The notes below the pieces were generated by a model that made no database searches, was not told the origin of the DNA, and saw nothing but the letters and a program-made list of their open reading frames with translations. The position numbers and the translations under genes were made by a program. From contig NZ_JABXWU010000002.1 of NCBI RefSeq assembly GCF_014595945.1, positions 186,001-250,000 on the forward strand: 64,000 nucleotides of DNA, written 5' to 3'. Shown piece by piece: positions 62,526 to 64,000 of this stretch; positions within the stretch are counted from its first letter, which is position 1; each line of letters starts with the position of its first letter. The DNA comes from Alkalibacillus aidingensis. Lineage in GTDB: Bacteria > Bacillota > Bacilli > Bacillales > Alkalibacillaceae.

Positions 62526-63829
62526 CAACGGATATTCAACAAGCCTTTGAAGAACGGATTAGTGAAGATGAACTCCTAAACTGTATGCGCTGTGGCTTCT
62601 GCTTACCAGCATGTCCAACCTATATTGAAACACAAGATGAAGTTCACTCACCTCGTGGGCGGATTTCCCTTATGATGGCGGTTCGAAATGGCGAAATTGA
62701 AGAGGTTGAAGAAGTAGAGCATACGTTGAACGTTTGTTTAGGTTGTCGCGCATGTGAACCAGCTTGTCCAGCCGGAGTCAATTATGGACATATGCTAGAA
62801 GAAGCACGGGCAATTTTCCAAGAGCATAAAGATGTCCCTTTAAAAGAGAAGGCCCTACGTAAAGCGACTTTAGAAGGCCTTTTCACCAACCCGAAAAAGA
62901 TGGAACAAGCAACTAGTTTACTCGGATTCTATCAACGTTCTGGCTTGCAAAAAGTAACGCGAAAGTTAAAAGTGATGAACTTTTTCCCAGAACATATGCA
63001 ACAAATGGAACGGGTGTTACCAGAGTCTCCAAAGAAAAACGAGCGTCAAATAGCCGCTCGTTTTCCAAGCAAACAATCTGAAACTAAAGCTACCGTTGCT
63101 ATGTTTAAAGGGTGTTTAATGGATACGTTGTTTCATGAAACGAATCGCTCAACGATCGAGCTACTTAATCAAGCTGGTTGTGAGGTAGTCGTACCCGAAA
63201 CGCAGAATTGCTGTGGAGCCTTACACGGGCATAGTGGTGAAAAAGGTGGCTCCTTAGAGTTAGCCAAACAGAATATCGTTGCCTTCGAAAGTGTTGAGGC
63301 AGAATATATCATAACCAATGCGGGTGGATGTGGTGCATTTCTTCATGATTATGACCATCTGCTTAAGAATGATCTTGATTGGGCTGAACGGGCAAAAGCA
63401 TTTACCGACAAAATCGTCGACTTCTCAACGATTTTACTAGAGCACGATTTTATAAACGACCACAAATTAAGGATCGACCCACAAATCATCACATACCAGG
63501 ATTCTTGCCATTTGCGCAACGTGATGGGTGTCATCGATGCACCACGCATATTAATTCAGGCCATTGACCAAGTTCAATTCACCGAGCTAACTGGCGCAGA
63601 TCAGTGCTGTGGTTCAGCAGGGATTTATAACCTAACCCAACCGGAAATGTCAATGCAAATTCTTGATCACAAGATGGAGAAAGTTGAAACAACACAGGCA
63701 ACAACCATAGTCACGAGTAACCCGGGCTGCCTTCTACAAATGAAACTTGGGATCGAACGCGAAGGCAAAACAGACAAGATGCGTGCCGTTCATCTAGCTG
63801 ACTTGTTACTTGAAGCATTGGATGAGTAA
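62522..63829 (+). CDS. glcF: Glycolate oxidase iron-sulfur subunit GlcF
   Basis: Electron-transfer subunit of 435 residues. Two 4Fe-4S motifs are seen: C21-x2-C24-x2-C27-x3-C31 (CMRCGFCLPACP) and C72-x2-C75-x2-C78-x3-C82 (CLGCRACEPACP). Two C-terminal CCG domains follow (NCCGALHGHSG and QCCGSAGIYN). It passes electrons from GlcD to the membrane quinone pool. Coupled to glcD by an ATGA overlap. Confidence 0.92.
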   Translation: MTTDIQQAFEERISEDELLNCMRCGFCLPACPTYIETQDEVHSPRGRISLMMAVRNGEIEEVEEVEHTLNVCLGCRACEPACPAGVNYGHMLEEARAIFQEHKDVPLKEKALRKATLEGLFTNPKKMEQATSLLGFYQRSGLQKVTRKLKVMNFFPEHMQQMERVLPESPKKNERQIAARFPSKQSETKATVAMFKGCLMDTLFHETNRSTIELLNQAGCEVVVPETQNCCGALHGHSGEKGGSLELAKQNIVAFESVEAEYIITNAGGCGAFLHDYDHLLKNDLDWAERAKAFTDKIVDFSTILLEHDFINDHKLRIDPQIITYQDSCHLRNVMGVIDAPRILIQAIDQVQFTELTGADQCCGSAGIYNLTQPEMSMQILDHKMEKVETTQATTIVTSNPGCLLQMKLGIEREGKTDKMRAVHLADLLLEALDE

Positions 63830-63916
63830 GGTGCCAACCAGTCATTACTTGAGAAATGGTAGAAATCCAGCGAACGGGACGATTAATTCGGCCAGCGAAG
63901 TGAGAGTGGAATTCGG

Positions 63917-63943
63917 GGAAAGTCGAATTATTTCAGACTTTTT
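63917..63943 (+). terminator. Possible terminator after glcF
   Basis: AAAGTC - 11-base loop - GACTTT followed by T residues, 87 bp after glcF. The stem is short. No gene is seen from 63830 to the window end. Confidence 0.5.
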
Positions 63944-64000
63944 TTATATTTTTTGATAGGTGGCTGGGGCGTAGCGAAGTGATATAGTTTAATGCCGAAC

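Noticed and set aside
63830-64000. Start of another gene at the right edge
   Set aside because: No open frame with a ribosome binding site; only repeats and a possible terminator.

Overview
The window is 64 kb of a low-GC Bacillaceae chromosome. The degSU/degV/comFA/yvyE/tagO neighbourhood resembles that of Bacillus subtilis, and the ribosome binding sites are strong Gram-positive ones, with frequent TTG and GTG starts. Exported proteins are unusually acidic (runs of Asp and Glu, an S/T-D-D repeat tail) and there are S-layer secretion and SLH genes. I infer a moderately halophilic or haloalkaliphilic member of the family. No rRNA, tRNA, CRISPR or prophage was seen.

Layout. 0-5 kb: competence and two-component regulation (comFA fragment, degV, degU, degS, yvyE). 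5-16 kb: envelope block with a glucosaminidase, tagO, an amidase, secA2 and slaP for S-layer export, and an S41 protease. 16-26 kb: amino acid permease, hypothetical proteins, an AI-2E family protein, a GntR-controlled ABC transporter, an M20 hydrolase, a REP-associated transposase flanked by REP-like palindromes, and proC. 26-30 kb: a large phosphodiester glycosidase and an SLH protein. 30-37 kb: the glutamate synthase locus with gltC. Its large-subunit gene is frameshifted by a 5-bp tandem duplication. 37-46 kb: a catabolic island with an FAH hydrolase, AEC transporter, FCD-GntR regulator, DUF2848 protein, nitrilase, TRAP transporter, DUF1445 protein and alpha/beta hydrolase. 46-52 kb: flavin reductase, ribokinase, DUF1028 protein, panF-yhdT and a nucleoside hydrolase. 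52-64 kb: YitT, small Zn-ribbon protein, permease, fabI with a FapR-like box, DUF3100 pair, PucR-like regulator, nagA-nagB-rpiR and glcD-glcF.

Themes. (1) An SbsA-type Ig-like module recurs in four exported enzymes encoded close together, near secA2-slaP, which suggests a shared surface-targeting or scaffold role. (2) Intergenic DNA is rich in repeats. There are two sequence families of 52-bp tandem repeats, one of them at three loci; a 147-bp structured element in two copies plus a remnant; REP-like palindromes around a RAYT gene; and ~20-bp degenerate repeats. (3) The 37-45 kb island combines a TRAP transporter with several enzymes of unknown substrate, under an apparent GntR operator and a perfect cre match. 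It is the best candidate here for an undescribed pathway.
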